Below are positions 17,228 through 25,300 of a stretch of 31,576 nt of DNA, in pieces (position 1 is the stretch's first letter; each line of letters begins with the position of its first letter). Position numbers and translations under genes: made by a program. The stretch covers positions 1-31,576 of the forward strand of contig CAZAZQ010000026.1 in NCBI GenBank assembly GCA_964489705.1. Direction: 5' to 3'. The DNA is from CAZAZQ01 sp964489705. GTDB taxonomy: Bacteria > Zixibacteria > MSB-5A5 > GN15 > FEB-12. The notes under the pieces are model-generated. The model made no database searches, was not told the DNA's origin, and saw only the letters and a program-made list of their open reading frames with translations.

Positions 17228-17549
17228 CAGAAATTGTTCGCTGCTGTGTAAATCACCTACAGGCGGTTGAGCGACAAAGAGGCTTCCCAACTACGATCGC
17301 TGCCTTGCATCCATCTTTTGCCGAGCTGCTCGGAACTCGCGAAGCACTCCGCATGATCATTCGACACGGCGATACTCCGTATCTCATCGGGGTCAAACAG
17401 GTTAGCGAAGAAAAGGGAGCAGCGCTCCGTCACCGCAAAGCATTCCGAAGCGCCTTGGAAAAACAATTGCACAGCCTGAGCCGCGGATACATAAACTTGA
17501 CTTGCCGGCATGGAATTTGTTCTATCCGTTAACAAAAACGGAGGACATT
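17228..17549. other. Gene-free stretch before the Omp85-like gene
   Basis: No supported gene is visible. Frames of 75 codons (plus strand) and 92 codons (minus strand) are open here, but both lack ribosome sites and known domains. TTGACT near 17492 followed 17-18 bases later by TTCTAT/TCTATC could be a weak promoter for the outer-membrane protein gene. No terminator hairpin was found after the response-regulator gene. Confidence 0.35.
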
Positions 17550-19295
17550 ATGGCACGATATACGTTCGTCGGCATTATCGCCGGAATACTGCTGGGTAGT
17601 TTTGCATTAGCCACGGCAGTCGAACCTCAATACCAAGACTATCAACCCACCCGCCATCGGCAGGAATATTTTGAAATCGCTTTCGACAAATCACATCTGT
17701 ATGTCACCGTCTTCGACCGGGGCGAAGCGCTCACGGTCAGCGCCTTGAGAAAGAACATCCGCCACGAGGAAACCGCCGTGGTCGTCGGCGGTTCTCTTCG
17801 CTTCAAACCGGACGGGCTGGAAGTCAACGGCGTGAAGTACCCGTACCGGGAAATTACCGACTCCCGCCTCTCCGAAGAAAACAAAAAAATCAGGATTCTG
17901 TTCTATACCCGTCACGACGCTTCCCAGCGGACCCGGAAGTTGAAACGAGGCAACCGCCTCTCCTTTGCAGACAACATCATCGTTGACGAGGACGAGTTTG
18001 TCCGAGGGGTGGTTTTCTCCGTCACGGGCGACATAGAAATCTACGGTGAGGTCAACAAAGACGTCATTTCCCTGTTCGGGGATGTTTACGTGGCACCCGG
18101 AGCTGTAGCTCGGGGCGATGTGGCGACGATAACCGGCAGGCTCGAAGTGGCAAAGGATGCGTCTCTCTATGGGGAGCTCTATTCGCTTAAAGAGCGCAAA
18201 GCAAAACGGCGGCGGCGCTTCCGCAGCGAACGCAAGAGCCTTTCCTTCGGCGTCGAAGTGAAATACAACCGCGTGGACGGTTTCACCCCGTACGGCGAAG
18301 CCTCCTTCGAAGACAGCGATTCCCTGTTGCCGAGCTTTCGCGCCAGGGGAGGGTACGCCTTCGCCTCCGACCGCTGGCGTTACGAATTCGGACTGGAGCA
18401 AACTCTCTGGCGCGATCGACCGCTGGTTATCGGCGGCTCGTTTTACCGCCGCTTGGCGTCCGAGGACGACTGGCTGCTTGACGACAACGAAAACATCGTC
18501 TTCGTCGCTCTGGTGACGGAAGACTTCAAAGATTACTACGAAGCGGAAGGCGGCAGATTCTATCTGACGTTCAAGCCCTTCTCCGATCTGACCCTGAACA
18601 CGCAATACCGGTTGGAAAGTACCTCGTGGCGGGAAGCGCATCCCCGCCTGTGGTCGCTTTTCGGAGGGGACAAGCTGTTTCGAGACAATTTTAGCAGCGT
18701 CCCCTTACCGTACCGTCAAAAAGGCATCGCCGAGCTTGACTCCACCGAGATAGCCTACCTGTCGGCACGGCTGGAATACGACACGCACGATCGGCACAAT
18801 CCCTTCGAAAAGTCGGCATGGCGCCTCAGCGGAGAGCTGGAACGGTCACACCCGGATCTCAACTCGGACTTCGATTACACCCGCTACACCCTCACCCTTC
18901 GTCGCTACCAACGGGTACACCGCGACGCTATGCTCCTACTGCGCATCAAGTACGGCGGAAGTGACGGGTATCTTCCCATGTACAAGAAGTTCTACCTCGG
19001 CGGCTTGGGGACGCTGCGGGGGTATAAGCATAAAGAATATATGGGAAACACCTTTTTCATGGCGAACGCCGAGTATCGCATCGATTTCCCCCGCTCCAAT
19101 CTGGCGGCGTCCCTCTTCTGGGACGGGGGAGCGGTGAGCGACTGTTCTTCTTTCGAGAAGGACGACGAATTCAAGCATTCTCTGGGAGTAGGGGTCTTCT
19201 TGGGGGAGGACACCCGAATCAATTTCTCGAAGCGGCTTGATCGCTCCTTTGACGACAGCCCGAAAATTTACGCCCGCTTCGAACATAGGTGGTGA
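17550..19295 (+). CDS. Omp85-like outer-membrane protein with beta-helical N-terminal domain
   Basis: 581 residues from an ATG preceded by GGAGG; the first 23 residues look like a signal peptide (VGIIAGILLGSFALATA). Residues about 40-155 are unassigned. Residues 157-212 are a short-period beta repeat (SVTGDIEIYGEVN…ISLFGDVYV…TGRLEV), like bactofilin/polymer-forming or adhesin-type beta-helices. Residues about 230-581 form a predicted beta-barrel with alternating strands, the FYLGGLGTLRGY motif of Omp85/surface-antigen barrels near residue 480, and a C-terminal aromatic (FEHRW). It probably sits in the outer membrane for protein or lipid handling. POTRA domains are not obvious, so it is not a standard BamA. 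It is followed closely by the DUF4390 gene. Confidence 0.8.
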   Translation: MARYTFVGIIAGILLGSFALATAVEPQYQDYQPTRHRQEYFEIAFDKSHLYVTVFDRGEALTVSALRKNIRHEETAVVVGGSLRFKPDGLEVNGVKYPYREITDSRLSEENKKIRILFYTRHDASQRTRKLKRGNRLSFADNIIVDEDEFVRGVVFSVTGDIEIYGEVNKDVISLFGDVYVAPGAVARGDVATITGRLEVAKDASLYGELYSLKERKAKRRRRFRSERKSLSFGVEVKYNRVDGFTPYGEASFEDSDSLLPSFRARGGYAFASDRWRYEFGLEQTLWRDRPLVIGGSFYRRLASEDDWLLDDNENIVFVALVTEDFKDYYEAEGGRFYLTFKPFSDLTLNTQYRLESTSWREAHPRLWSLFGGDKLFRDNFSSVPLPYRQKGIAELDSTEIAYLSARLEYDTHDRHNPFEKSAWRLSGELERSHPDLNSDFDYTRYTLTLRRYQRVHRDAMLLLRIKYGGSDGYLPMYKKFYLGGLGTLRGYKHKEYMGNTFFMANAEYRIDFPRSNLAASLFWDGGAVSDCSSFEKDDEFKHSLGVGVFLGEDTRINFSKRLDRSFDDSPKIYARFEHRW

Positions 19296-19320
19296 TGATT
19301 CCAAACGGAAATGAGCCTTT

Positions 19321-19959
19321 ATGTCCCGACGATTTCTGGTATTCATACTGGTAGGTTGGTGGGCGGTGCTCGGCGTTCCGGAGCCGGTCGCCGCCGCCGG
19401 GGACAATGAACTGGAATACGACATCTTCAAGCGGGACGGACATATAACCGTCTGGCTCAACCTTTCGCCCCTTCTGACCAGCTACCGATTAAAGAAGCTG
19501 AAAGAAGGGATAAACTTCTCGATAGAATACCGGCTGAACCTGGTCACGCCGAAACGGTTGTGGGGAACAACCCAAGTCGCCCAAAAATCCGGGACGATAA
19601 AAATCGGCTACCGGTTGGTCACCGAAAATTACTTTCTCACCACCCCCGTGGGAGACAGCAGCGTGACCCGACATTTCATCTCGCTGGCGCAGTTTCATCA
19701 CTACCTGGGCGACTCGGTGCTGGTCGAGATCGCTTCCGTCGATTCTCTTGACGCCCATAAGCGGTATGCCCTGAAGCTGAACGTTTCGTGTATTTCGCTG
19801 GTAGGCATAAACTTAGCCGCACAAGACGGGCGCGAGAACGAGGACTCGCCACTGAAATATCTTTTCAGACAGTTTCTCCGCCTGACCAACTTCGGGCGGG
19901 AAGAGTATACCGCCGAATCCCGTCCCCTTTCCCTTTCCGAACTGACGACCGAAAATTAG
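19321..19959 (+). CDS. DUF4390-like exported protein
   Basis: 212 residues with an N-terminal signal peptide of about 26 residues ending VAAAG. The mature part is beta-rich (ELEYDIFKRDGHITVWLNL, GINFSIEYRLNL, GTIKIGYRLVTENYFLTT). This resembles DUF4390, a family of unknown function that in proteobacteria, as I recall, lies beside NtrY/NtrX-like genes. The same association here (kinase-regulator-OMP-DUF4390) supports both the call and a periplasmic sensing or envelope role. It starts 25 bases after the Omp85-like gene with only a weak ribosome site. The last 40 residues are charged and low in complexity. Confidence 0.7.
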   Translation: MSRRFLVFILVGWWAVLGVPEPVAAAGDNELEYDIFKRDGHITVWLNLSPLLTSYRLKKLKEGINFSIEYRLNLVTPKRLWGTTQVAQKSGTIKIGYRLVTENYFLTTPVGDSSVTRHFISLAQFHHYLGDSVLVEIASVDSLDAHKRYALKLNVSCISLVGINLAAQDGRENEDSPLKYLFRQFLRLTNFGREEYTAESRPLSLSELTTEN

Positions 19960-20057
19960 CGGAAAGGGTTCATTTTACCCGCCCGAAAGGGGCTAAGACT
20001 CCGTTGCTTTTTTCCGATATAGATAAAAACAAGGACGGGTATGAGAGTCATAATGTT

Positions 20058-21902
20058 ATGAAAAACAGCCAAGACGAACCGACGGTTAAGTTACAAAACA
20101 GTGATAATCTCCCCGGGGCGGAACAGTCGCCGGGAGAGACGACGGACAACCACGAAACGGAACAGCAACACATGGATATTTTTGCAGATCTTGAAGCCAC
20201 CCTCGACGAAGTGGCGGAAGCCAACCCGCGGGTGGAGGCAAGCGAAGAAGATTCGAGTAAAACCGTCGCCGACTTGAAAGCTTTGTTGGAAGTCTCGATG
20301 GCGACCAACTCATCGCTGGTGTTGGACGACATCCTGCAAATCGTCATGCAGAAAGCCGTTGAGTTGATGCAGGCGGAACGCGGCTTGGTTATGCTGCTCG
20401 ACGAAAACAACACCCTTCAAGTCCGCTCGGTATACAACCTGCACAAGAAAGACATCATGGAGGAGGACTTCAAAATCTCCCGCTCCATCACCACGCAAGT
20501 CGCCTCCACCGGCAAATCGGTCTATACCTCCGATGCGCTTTCCGACGAACGCTACGCCAGCAAGCAGTCGATTGTCGAGCTTCACCTGCGCTCCATCATG
20601 TGCGTGCCGTTGAAGGTGAAAGATAAAGTCATCGGCGTGATTTACCTCGACAATTCCAACCAGGCGAAAATGTTCCTCAAGTCCGACCTGTACCTGTTCG
20701 AGCTGTACGCGCAAATGGTCTCCAACGCTTTGCATAACGCCAATCAATACAACGAACAGCTCAGCTTGAAACGGTACAACGAATCGGTCGTGAACAAATC
20801 GCCGGTCGGAATCGTCGTCATCGATGCGAAAGGACGACTGGCGACCATCAACTCCGTCGCTCTGGAAATATTCGACCTCAACCGGGATGAGATTTACACC
20901 ATCGGGGAAGAGGAACCCCCCAGTGTGTTTTTGGACTTGCTTCCGCCCAACGAACAGGGACGCTGGCGGTTGATGATTGAGACCGCTCTGGCAACCAAAC
21001 AGGATTTCTCCGACCCTCGCTATTTCCACAACACCGGCTATGTCGAGAAAGCTTTGTCGGTGAAAATTTCGCCGATTCCGGATCTGCTCAACGGGAAAGA
21101 CGGTTTGATTATGGCAATCGAGGATATCACCGAGAAAGTCCTCATGGAGAAATACGTTATCCTCTCTGAAAAGCTGGTCGCCAAAGGAGAAATGGCTGCC
21201 GCCGTCGCCCACGAGTTGAACAATTATCTTGCCATCGCTTCCAACAACGCCGAACTGCTGGCACTGAACATCGAGAACGGCAAGTACGAAAAAGCCGTTT
21301 TCAACAGCAAAGCCATCACGGAAAACATCCTCAAGATTAAACGTTTCGTCGACAACCTCATGGATTTCGCCAAGCCGGAATCGGAATTCATCAGCTACGA
21401 TATGAAGCATCTCATCGAAGACCTCTTGTTCTCTTTCCGGGTGCAGCCGCGCTTCAAACGGATTCACTTCACCATCAATCTCGGTCAGGATATGCCCAAC
21501 CTCGAAATCGACGTCGGGCTGATTCAGCAAGTGCTGATGAACCTGCTCAACAATGCCGCCGACGCCATCGAGGAACGCGCTCTGAAGGAAGAAGCGGACG
21601 GAAAAGAGTTCAAGCGGGAAATCACCATCGACGCCTCATACGATAAAGAAAACGAGCAGATTATCGTGGAAATCGGCGACAACGGCATCGGCATGTCGGA
21701 AGAAACGCTTTCGAAGATTTTTGCCATGCACTTCACGACGAAAAAAGGCGGGCACGGACTCGGACTGTCCAACTGCAAGAAGATTATCGAGCAACACCAC
21801 GGCGAATTGACGGCTCGCTCGACCCTCGGCAAAGGCTCCACCTTCACCATCGTGCTGCCTCGGTTTCAACCGCAAAAGAAGCCAAAGAGCCCGAAGCCAT
21901 GA
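20058..21902 (+). CDS. Cytoplasmic GAF-PAS histidine kinase
   Basis: 614 residues, chosen from the ATG at 20058. The frame stays open upstream, but that part overlaps the DUF4390 gene and is an artefact. The N-terminus (1-70) is acidic and probably disordered. A GAF domain (about 72-230), a PAS domain (about 238-362), HisKA with AAVAHELNNYLAI (H385), and HATPase with N-box LLNNAADAI, G1 DNGIGM (541-546) and G2 GGHGLGL (564-570) follow. No membrane helices are visible, so it senses a cytoplasmic ligand or partner. No receiver is fused or adjacent. Its stop overlaps the Ser/Thr kinase ATG by four bases, which links the two kinases in expression. Confidence 0.9.
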   Translation: MKNSQDEPTVKLQNSDNLPGAEQSPGETTDNHETEQQHMDIFADLEATLDEVAEANPRVEASEEDSSKTVADLKALLEVSMATNSSLVLDDILQIVMQKAVELMQAERGLVMLLDENNTLQVRSVYNLHKKDIMEEDFKISRSITTQVASTGKSVYTSDALSDERYASKQSIVELHLRSIMCVPLKVKDKVIGVIYLDNSNQAKMFLKSDLYLFELYAQMVSNALHNANQYNEQLSLKRYNESVVNKSPVGIVVIDAKGRLATINSVALEIFDLNRDEIYTIGEEEPPSVFLDLLPPNEQGRWRLMIETALATKQDFSDPRYFHNTGYVEKALSVKISPIPDLLNGKDGLIMAIEDITEKVLMEKYVILSEKLVAKGEMAAAVAHELNNYLAIASNNAELLALNIENGKYEKAVFNSKAITENILKIKRFVDNLMDFAKPESEFISYDMKHLIEDLLFSFRVQPRFKRIHFTINLGQDMPNLEIDVGLIQQVLMNLLNNAADAIEERALKEEADGKEFKREITIDASYDKENEQIIVEIGDNGIGMSEETLSKIFAMHFTTKKGGHGLGLSNCKKIIEQHHGELTARSTLGKGSTFTIVLPRFQPQKKPKSPKP

Positions 21903-24901
21903 GAAAACCGCCTGAGCTTCCCGGACTTCAACCGATAGCCCCGCTCGGGCAAGGGGGGACCGCGGAAGTTATTCGGGTTTATTCCGAAAAACACAGGCGG
22001 GAACTGGCGTTGAAATACCCGCTTTCGGACGACACTCCCTCGCTGCAAACTTTCACGCAACTCATTCGACGCGAATATCATCTCATCGGAGGGTTGAAAT
22101 TCCCCGGCTTGGTCAGGCTGTACGACCTCGCCACCGACAAGACACCGTACCTGTTGATGGAGACCTGTCCCGGTCCGACTCTCGACCAGTGCGGACGGAT
22201 TGAGCATATCGACGTCATCCTCGACATCCTCAGCGCCATAGCGGCGGATCTGGAATATCTCCGGGCAAACGGCATCATCCACGGCGATTTGAAGCCACAC
22301 AACATCTTCCTTCCGAAGGAATGGGAAACGCCGACGGACGGACGGCTCTTCTTCGTCAAGCTGTCCGATTTTTCGCTGGGACGTTTCGACCATGAACCCG
22401 ACAGCACGCGGGTAGGGCTGGGGACGGTCGGCTACATGGCGCCGGAGACGGTTATCGATTCCCGGGTAACATATCGTTCCGACTTGTTCGCTCTGGGGGT
22501 GGTCGCGTATCAGATGTTGACCGGCGTGCACCCCTTTATGGACGACGACAGCGATCCGGTCAAGACCAACGCCCGCATCCGCGAAGCCGAACCGGTGCCG
22601 CTTCCCGAAAGACGAAACGACATTCCCCACCAACTAAACGAAATAGTCGAACGGCTGCTGGCAAAAGACGAGAATAACCGCCCGATGTCGGGATGGGAAG
22701 TGTGCGCCGAGCTCCGAAAGGCGGGCGCTCGCTACCCGTATGAAAAGCTGCTGCGCCCCAATTTCTTTTTCGCAAGCGAGAACGGAACGTCCCGCATTGT
22801 TTCCCTCATCCGCAAGGAAGAAAGACATTTCTCCCGTTTGGAACAATTGCGCTACGGCAGGGAAGAACGTCTCCGCTTAGTCTTGACCGGCAATTTTGTG
22901 AGAAGAAATCTTTATTACGACGGAAATACGTTCTCTTTTGCCGACGGAGTGCACCTTCCGGCACGCCTGCGACGAGAGGAGCTAAAGCTCTTTTTCCGTT
23001 TGCCGTTGTCGGAGAGGAAACTGCTGCTCAAAGCCGCCATTATCGGCTCCCTTGAGAGCGCCAAGAATCTCGGCATCGTGCCGCAAGAACAATTTGCCGA
23101 GGTACCGCCTTCGCTAATCGAAGTGCTCCGGCAGTTTGTCACCCCGCGTCTCGTCCGGGCATATTCGGCACATTTCGGAGCCAAGGCGGAAGGGATGGAA
23201 ATGTACGAGTTGGCGGCGCAACTGTACATTCAAGCCGGTTCGTTGATGCGTGCCGAACGCTGCGCCTACCAAGCGGCGATACATTTGCAAAAACAACACC
23301 ACACCGCCGAGGCGGTCCGCCTTATCAAAAAAGTCTTGGAATATGCGGCGCTGACCAAGCGAATGGGGGAGATGCGTCAACTTTTGATGGTGTTGGGCGA
23401 TATGTACAAGCTCCACGGCGACATCAACGACGCTCTGGCAACGTACGCACAAATCATCGCTCTTTCCCAAGGTCATCCGCCGGACAAACTGCTTGCCGAA
23501 ACTTACAAAGACCTCGGCGACCTGCATTACATCAAACAAGACAGCGACGCCGGCTTGCAGGTGCTCCACAAAGCGTTGGAAATCTACACGCAGCTCGGCG
23601 ACGAACTGGAAATCTCTCACACTTTGAACAACATTGGGAATATCTACTGGATTGATTCCAAACTCAAAGAGGCGCTCCACTATTACCGGCAGGCACTACG
23701 CATCCAGCACCGCCTGGGCGCACGCATCGACACCGCTTCCACTTTGAGCAATATCGGCTCGGTCTATGTTATCAAGGGACGATTTCAGCGAGCCATCAAT
23801 CTCTTCAACCTCTCTTTGAACTTGAAAAAGCAAATCGGCGACCTGGGAGAAATCGCCCGCACTCTCAACAACCTCGGCTACGTCTTCCATTTGAAAGGGG
23901 AATTTGAAAAAGCGCTGTCGTCTTTGAAAGAATCTCTCGAACTGAACCGCCGTATCGGCAGCAAGAAAGAAATCCTCTTCAATCTGGAAAATTTGACGGC
24001 GGTCATGGTCACCGCCGGGCACCTGAAGGAATCCTTCTCATACCTCAAAGAAGGTATCGCTCTCTCGGAAACCCTCGACGACCAGCCGCACATCGGGGTA
24101 TTCAACCTCAGCCTCGGAACGGTTTTGAAACGGATGGGAAAATTCTCCGAGGCTCAGCAGTGTTTCGACGTGGTGGAGAAAGTCAACCACCGGACCAACG
24201 ACAAGATGATGAAAGCCCAACTGTTGATTCAGCGTGCCGGTCTTCGTCACCTGCTCGGAGACGACGACGAGGCACTGTCTCTCGGTCAGGAAGCTCTCAC
24301 ACTGGCAGAAGAAATCAACGATAAGTCCGGCATCCTGAATGCCTTGCTGCTTTTGACCAAGGTTGTCTACGAGCCGACGCACGTCGACCGGGCGTACGGC
24401 ATAATTGAAGAGCTGCACCTGACGCGGGAACGGTTGCTGATAGACTTCAACACCATTGGGTTGCTTCTCCGGCAGGGAAGAGAAAAAGAAGCCAACGCCT
24501 ACGCCGAGAGCGTCCTGCCGGAGCTGGTCAAAATCAGCGAAGATGTGGAAGCGGCGTATATGTACAACACCGCAGCCGAGCTGATGATTACCCGTCAAGC
24601 ATACGCCGAGGCAAAGGACTACCTTGCCCGGGCTCAACGTTTCGGCAAAACCAACGGTCTGCTTCCAGAGATGGCGACCACTTTAACATTAGAGGGGCTC
24701 ATCGCCCGCAAGATGGGGGAATATGAACAGAGCTTCCGAAATTACAAAAATGCCCTACGCTTTCACAAACAAATCGCCGACTCTCTTTCCGCCGACGAAG
24801 ACAAACAAATCTATCAACGCCAGCACAGCGTGACATTTCTCGTCAAAGAAATAAAGCAACTCGGCGAAATACTCGGACAAAAGCAAAGGGCAGGGCGGTA
24901 A
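21899..24901 (+). CDS. Ser/Thr protein kinase with TPR array
   Basis: 1000 residues. The N-terminal Hanks-type kinase domain (about 10-275) shows the glycine loop LGQGGTAEV, ALKY with K39, HGDLKPHN (catalytic D130, K132, N135), DFS in place of DFG (D157), and APE at 181-183. HRD is changed to HGD, but all catalytic residues are kept, so activity is likely. After a linker of about 150 residues comes a long TPR array (about 430-970) with many A-x-x-Y/L-x-x-A-L repeats (such as ALEIYTQLGD and EALHYYRQALRI). No membrane helix is visible. It probably assembles a complex around the TPRs and is co-translated with the GAF-PAS histidine kinase. A terminator lies at 25066-25090. Confidence 0.92.
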   Translation: MRKPPELPGLQPIAPLGQGGTAEVIRVYSEKHRRELALKYPLSDDTPSLQTFTQLIRREYHLIGGLKFPGLVRLYDLATDKTPYLLMETCPGPTLDQCGRIEHIDVILDILSAIAADLEYLRANGIIHGDLKPHNIFLPKEWETPTDGRLFFVKLSDFSLGRFDHEPDSTRVGLGTVGYMAPETVIDSRVTYRSDLFALGVVAYQMLTGVHPFMDDDSDPVKTNARIREAEPVPLPERRNDIPHQLNEIVERLLAKDENNRPMSGWEVCAELRKAGARYPYEKLLRPNFFFASENGTSRIVSLIRKEERHFSRLEQLRYGREERLRLVLTGNFVRRNLYYDGNTFSFADGVHLPARLRREELKLFFRLPLSERKLLLKAAIIGSLESAKNLGIVPQEQFAEVPPSLIEVLRQFVTPRLVRAYSAHFGAKAEGMEMYELAAQLYIQAGSLMRAERCAYQAAIHLQKQHHTAEAVRLIKKVLEYAALTKRMGEMRQLLMVLGDMYKLHGDINDALATYAQIIALSQGHPPDKLLAETYKDLGDLHYIKQDSDAGLQVLHKALEIYTQLGDELEISHTLNNIGNIYWIDSKLKEALHYYRQALRIQHRLGARIDTASTLSNIGSVYVIKGRFQRAINLFNLSLNLKKQIGDLGEIARTLNNLGYVFHLKGEFEKALSSLKESLELNRRIGSKKEILFNLENLTAVMVTAGHLKESFSYLKEGIALSETLDDQPHIGVFNLSLGTVLKRMGKFSEAQQCFDVVEKVNHRTNDKMMKAQLLIQRAGLRHLLGDDDEALSLGQEALTLAEEINDKSGILNALLLLTKVVYEPTHVDRAYGIIEELHLTRERLLIDFNTIGLLLRQGREKEANAYAESVLPELVKISEDVEAAYMYNTAAELMITRQAYAEAKDYLARAQRFGKTNGLLPEMATTLTLEGLIARKMGEYEQSFRNYKNALRFHKQIADSLSADEDKQIYQRQHSVTFLVKEIKQLGEILGQKQRAGR

Positions 24902-24920
24902 CGAACGTACTACCCTGCCC
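24888..24920 (-). terminator. Terminator of the 30-codon gene
   Basis: A perfect 8-bp stem GGGCAGGG/CCCTGCCC (24888-24895 and 24913-24920). On the minus strand it is followed by TTTGCTTTT. It overlaps the last codons of the Ser/Thr kinase gene. On the plus strand the hairpin has no T tract, so it serves the minus-strand gene. Confidence 0.7.
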
Positions 24921-24941
24921 CCTCACAAGTTCAGGATCGCC

Positions 24942-25034
24942 TTACGGACCAAGTTGGAATTGGCCGCCCTGGCTTAAACCGATCGGGGCAATCCTTGCTT
25001 CCAGGACCTCAACATGGAGTTGGTAATCCTTCAT
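24942..25034 (-). CDS. 30-residue peptide with LEARIAP motif (candidate secreted/processed peptide)
   Basis: The frame runs ATG (25034) to TAA (24942) with AGGAGGT six bases before the start, one of the best ribosome sites in the window. The peptide begins MKDYQLHVEVLEARIAP, has LEARIAP at 11-17 and Gly-Gly at 23-24, and ends QFQLGP. It has no hydrophobic signal. A TTGACG-16-TATATT promoter lies 5' and a hairpin terminator 3', so it is a complete transcription unit. It lies 267 bases downstream of, and on the same strand as, the PqqD/site-2-protease/HlyD fusion gene. I infer that it is a leader-type precursor handled by that protein. No experimental family is known to me, and the function is unproven. 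Confidence 0.7.
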   Translation of the reverse strand: MKDYQLHVEVLEARIAPIGLSQGGQFQLGP

Positions 25035-25065
25035 TGACTCACCTCCTCGGAAGCTAAGGGTTAAT

Positions 25066-25090
25066 CCTTTCGAAAGACGAAAGGTTTTTT
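25066..25090 (+). terminator. Terminator of the Ser/Thr kinase operon
   Basis: A perfect 7-bp stem CCTTTCG/CGAAAGG (25066-25072 and 25078-25084) with loop AAAGA, followed by T6. It ends the plus-strand signalling operon. Because it lies 5' of the 30-codon gene, the kinase mRNA would run through that gene in antisense. The same hairpin would also form in the leader of the minus-strand peptide mRNA. Confidence 0.85.
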
Positions 25091-25124
25091 ATTTCATCAC
25101 ATTTGTTGTCTACACTTAAGGTGA

Positions 25125-25152
25125 AATATAATAGAAAGTTACGAAACGTCAA
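25125..25152 (-). promoter_or_regulatory. Promoter of the 30-codon gene
   Basis: On the minus strand, TTGACG (25147-25152) and TATATT (25125-25130) are separated by 16 bases; each hexamer is one base off consensus. Transcription should start near 25118, giving a leader of about 83 bases before the peptide start. Confidence 0.65.
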
Positions 25153-25300
25153 GGGGAAAATGCACTTTCTTCACGACATTGGGAATCCGTTTACTCCCTT
25201 TTCGCATCGCAGTCGCATTCTATTTGTTTTTCATTACGAACGCTGCAGCATCAATGTTTCATCTCATGCGAGGGTAATTTTTTCTCGTGCGGGGAAAATT

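Noticed and set aside
17257..17535. Open frames of 75 (plus) and 92 (minus) codons before the Omp85-like gene
   Set aside because: No ribosome sites and no recognisable motifs on either strand; possibly remnant DNA, but this cannot be supported.
17480..17549. Sigma-54 promoter before the Omp85-like gene
   Set aside because: Expected because the upstream gene is a sigma-54 activator, but no GG-N10-GC core with the proper surroundings was found.
19788..20057. 90-codon N-terminal extension of the GAF-PAS kinase
   Set aside because: It overlaps the DUF4390 gene in another frame, lacks a start signal and has shadow-like composition; the ATG at 20058 suits the domain layout.
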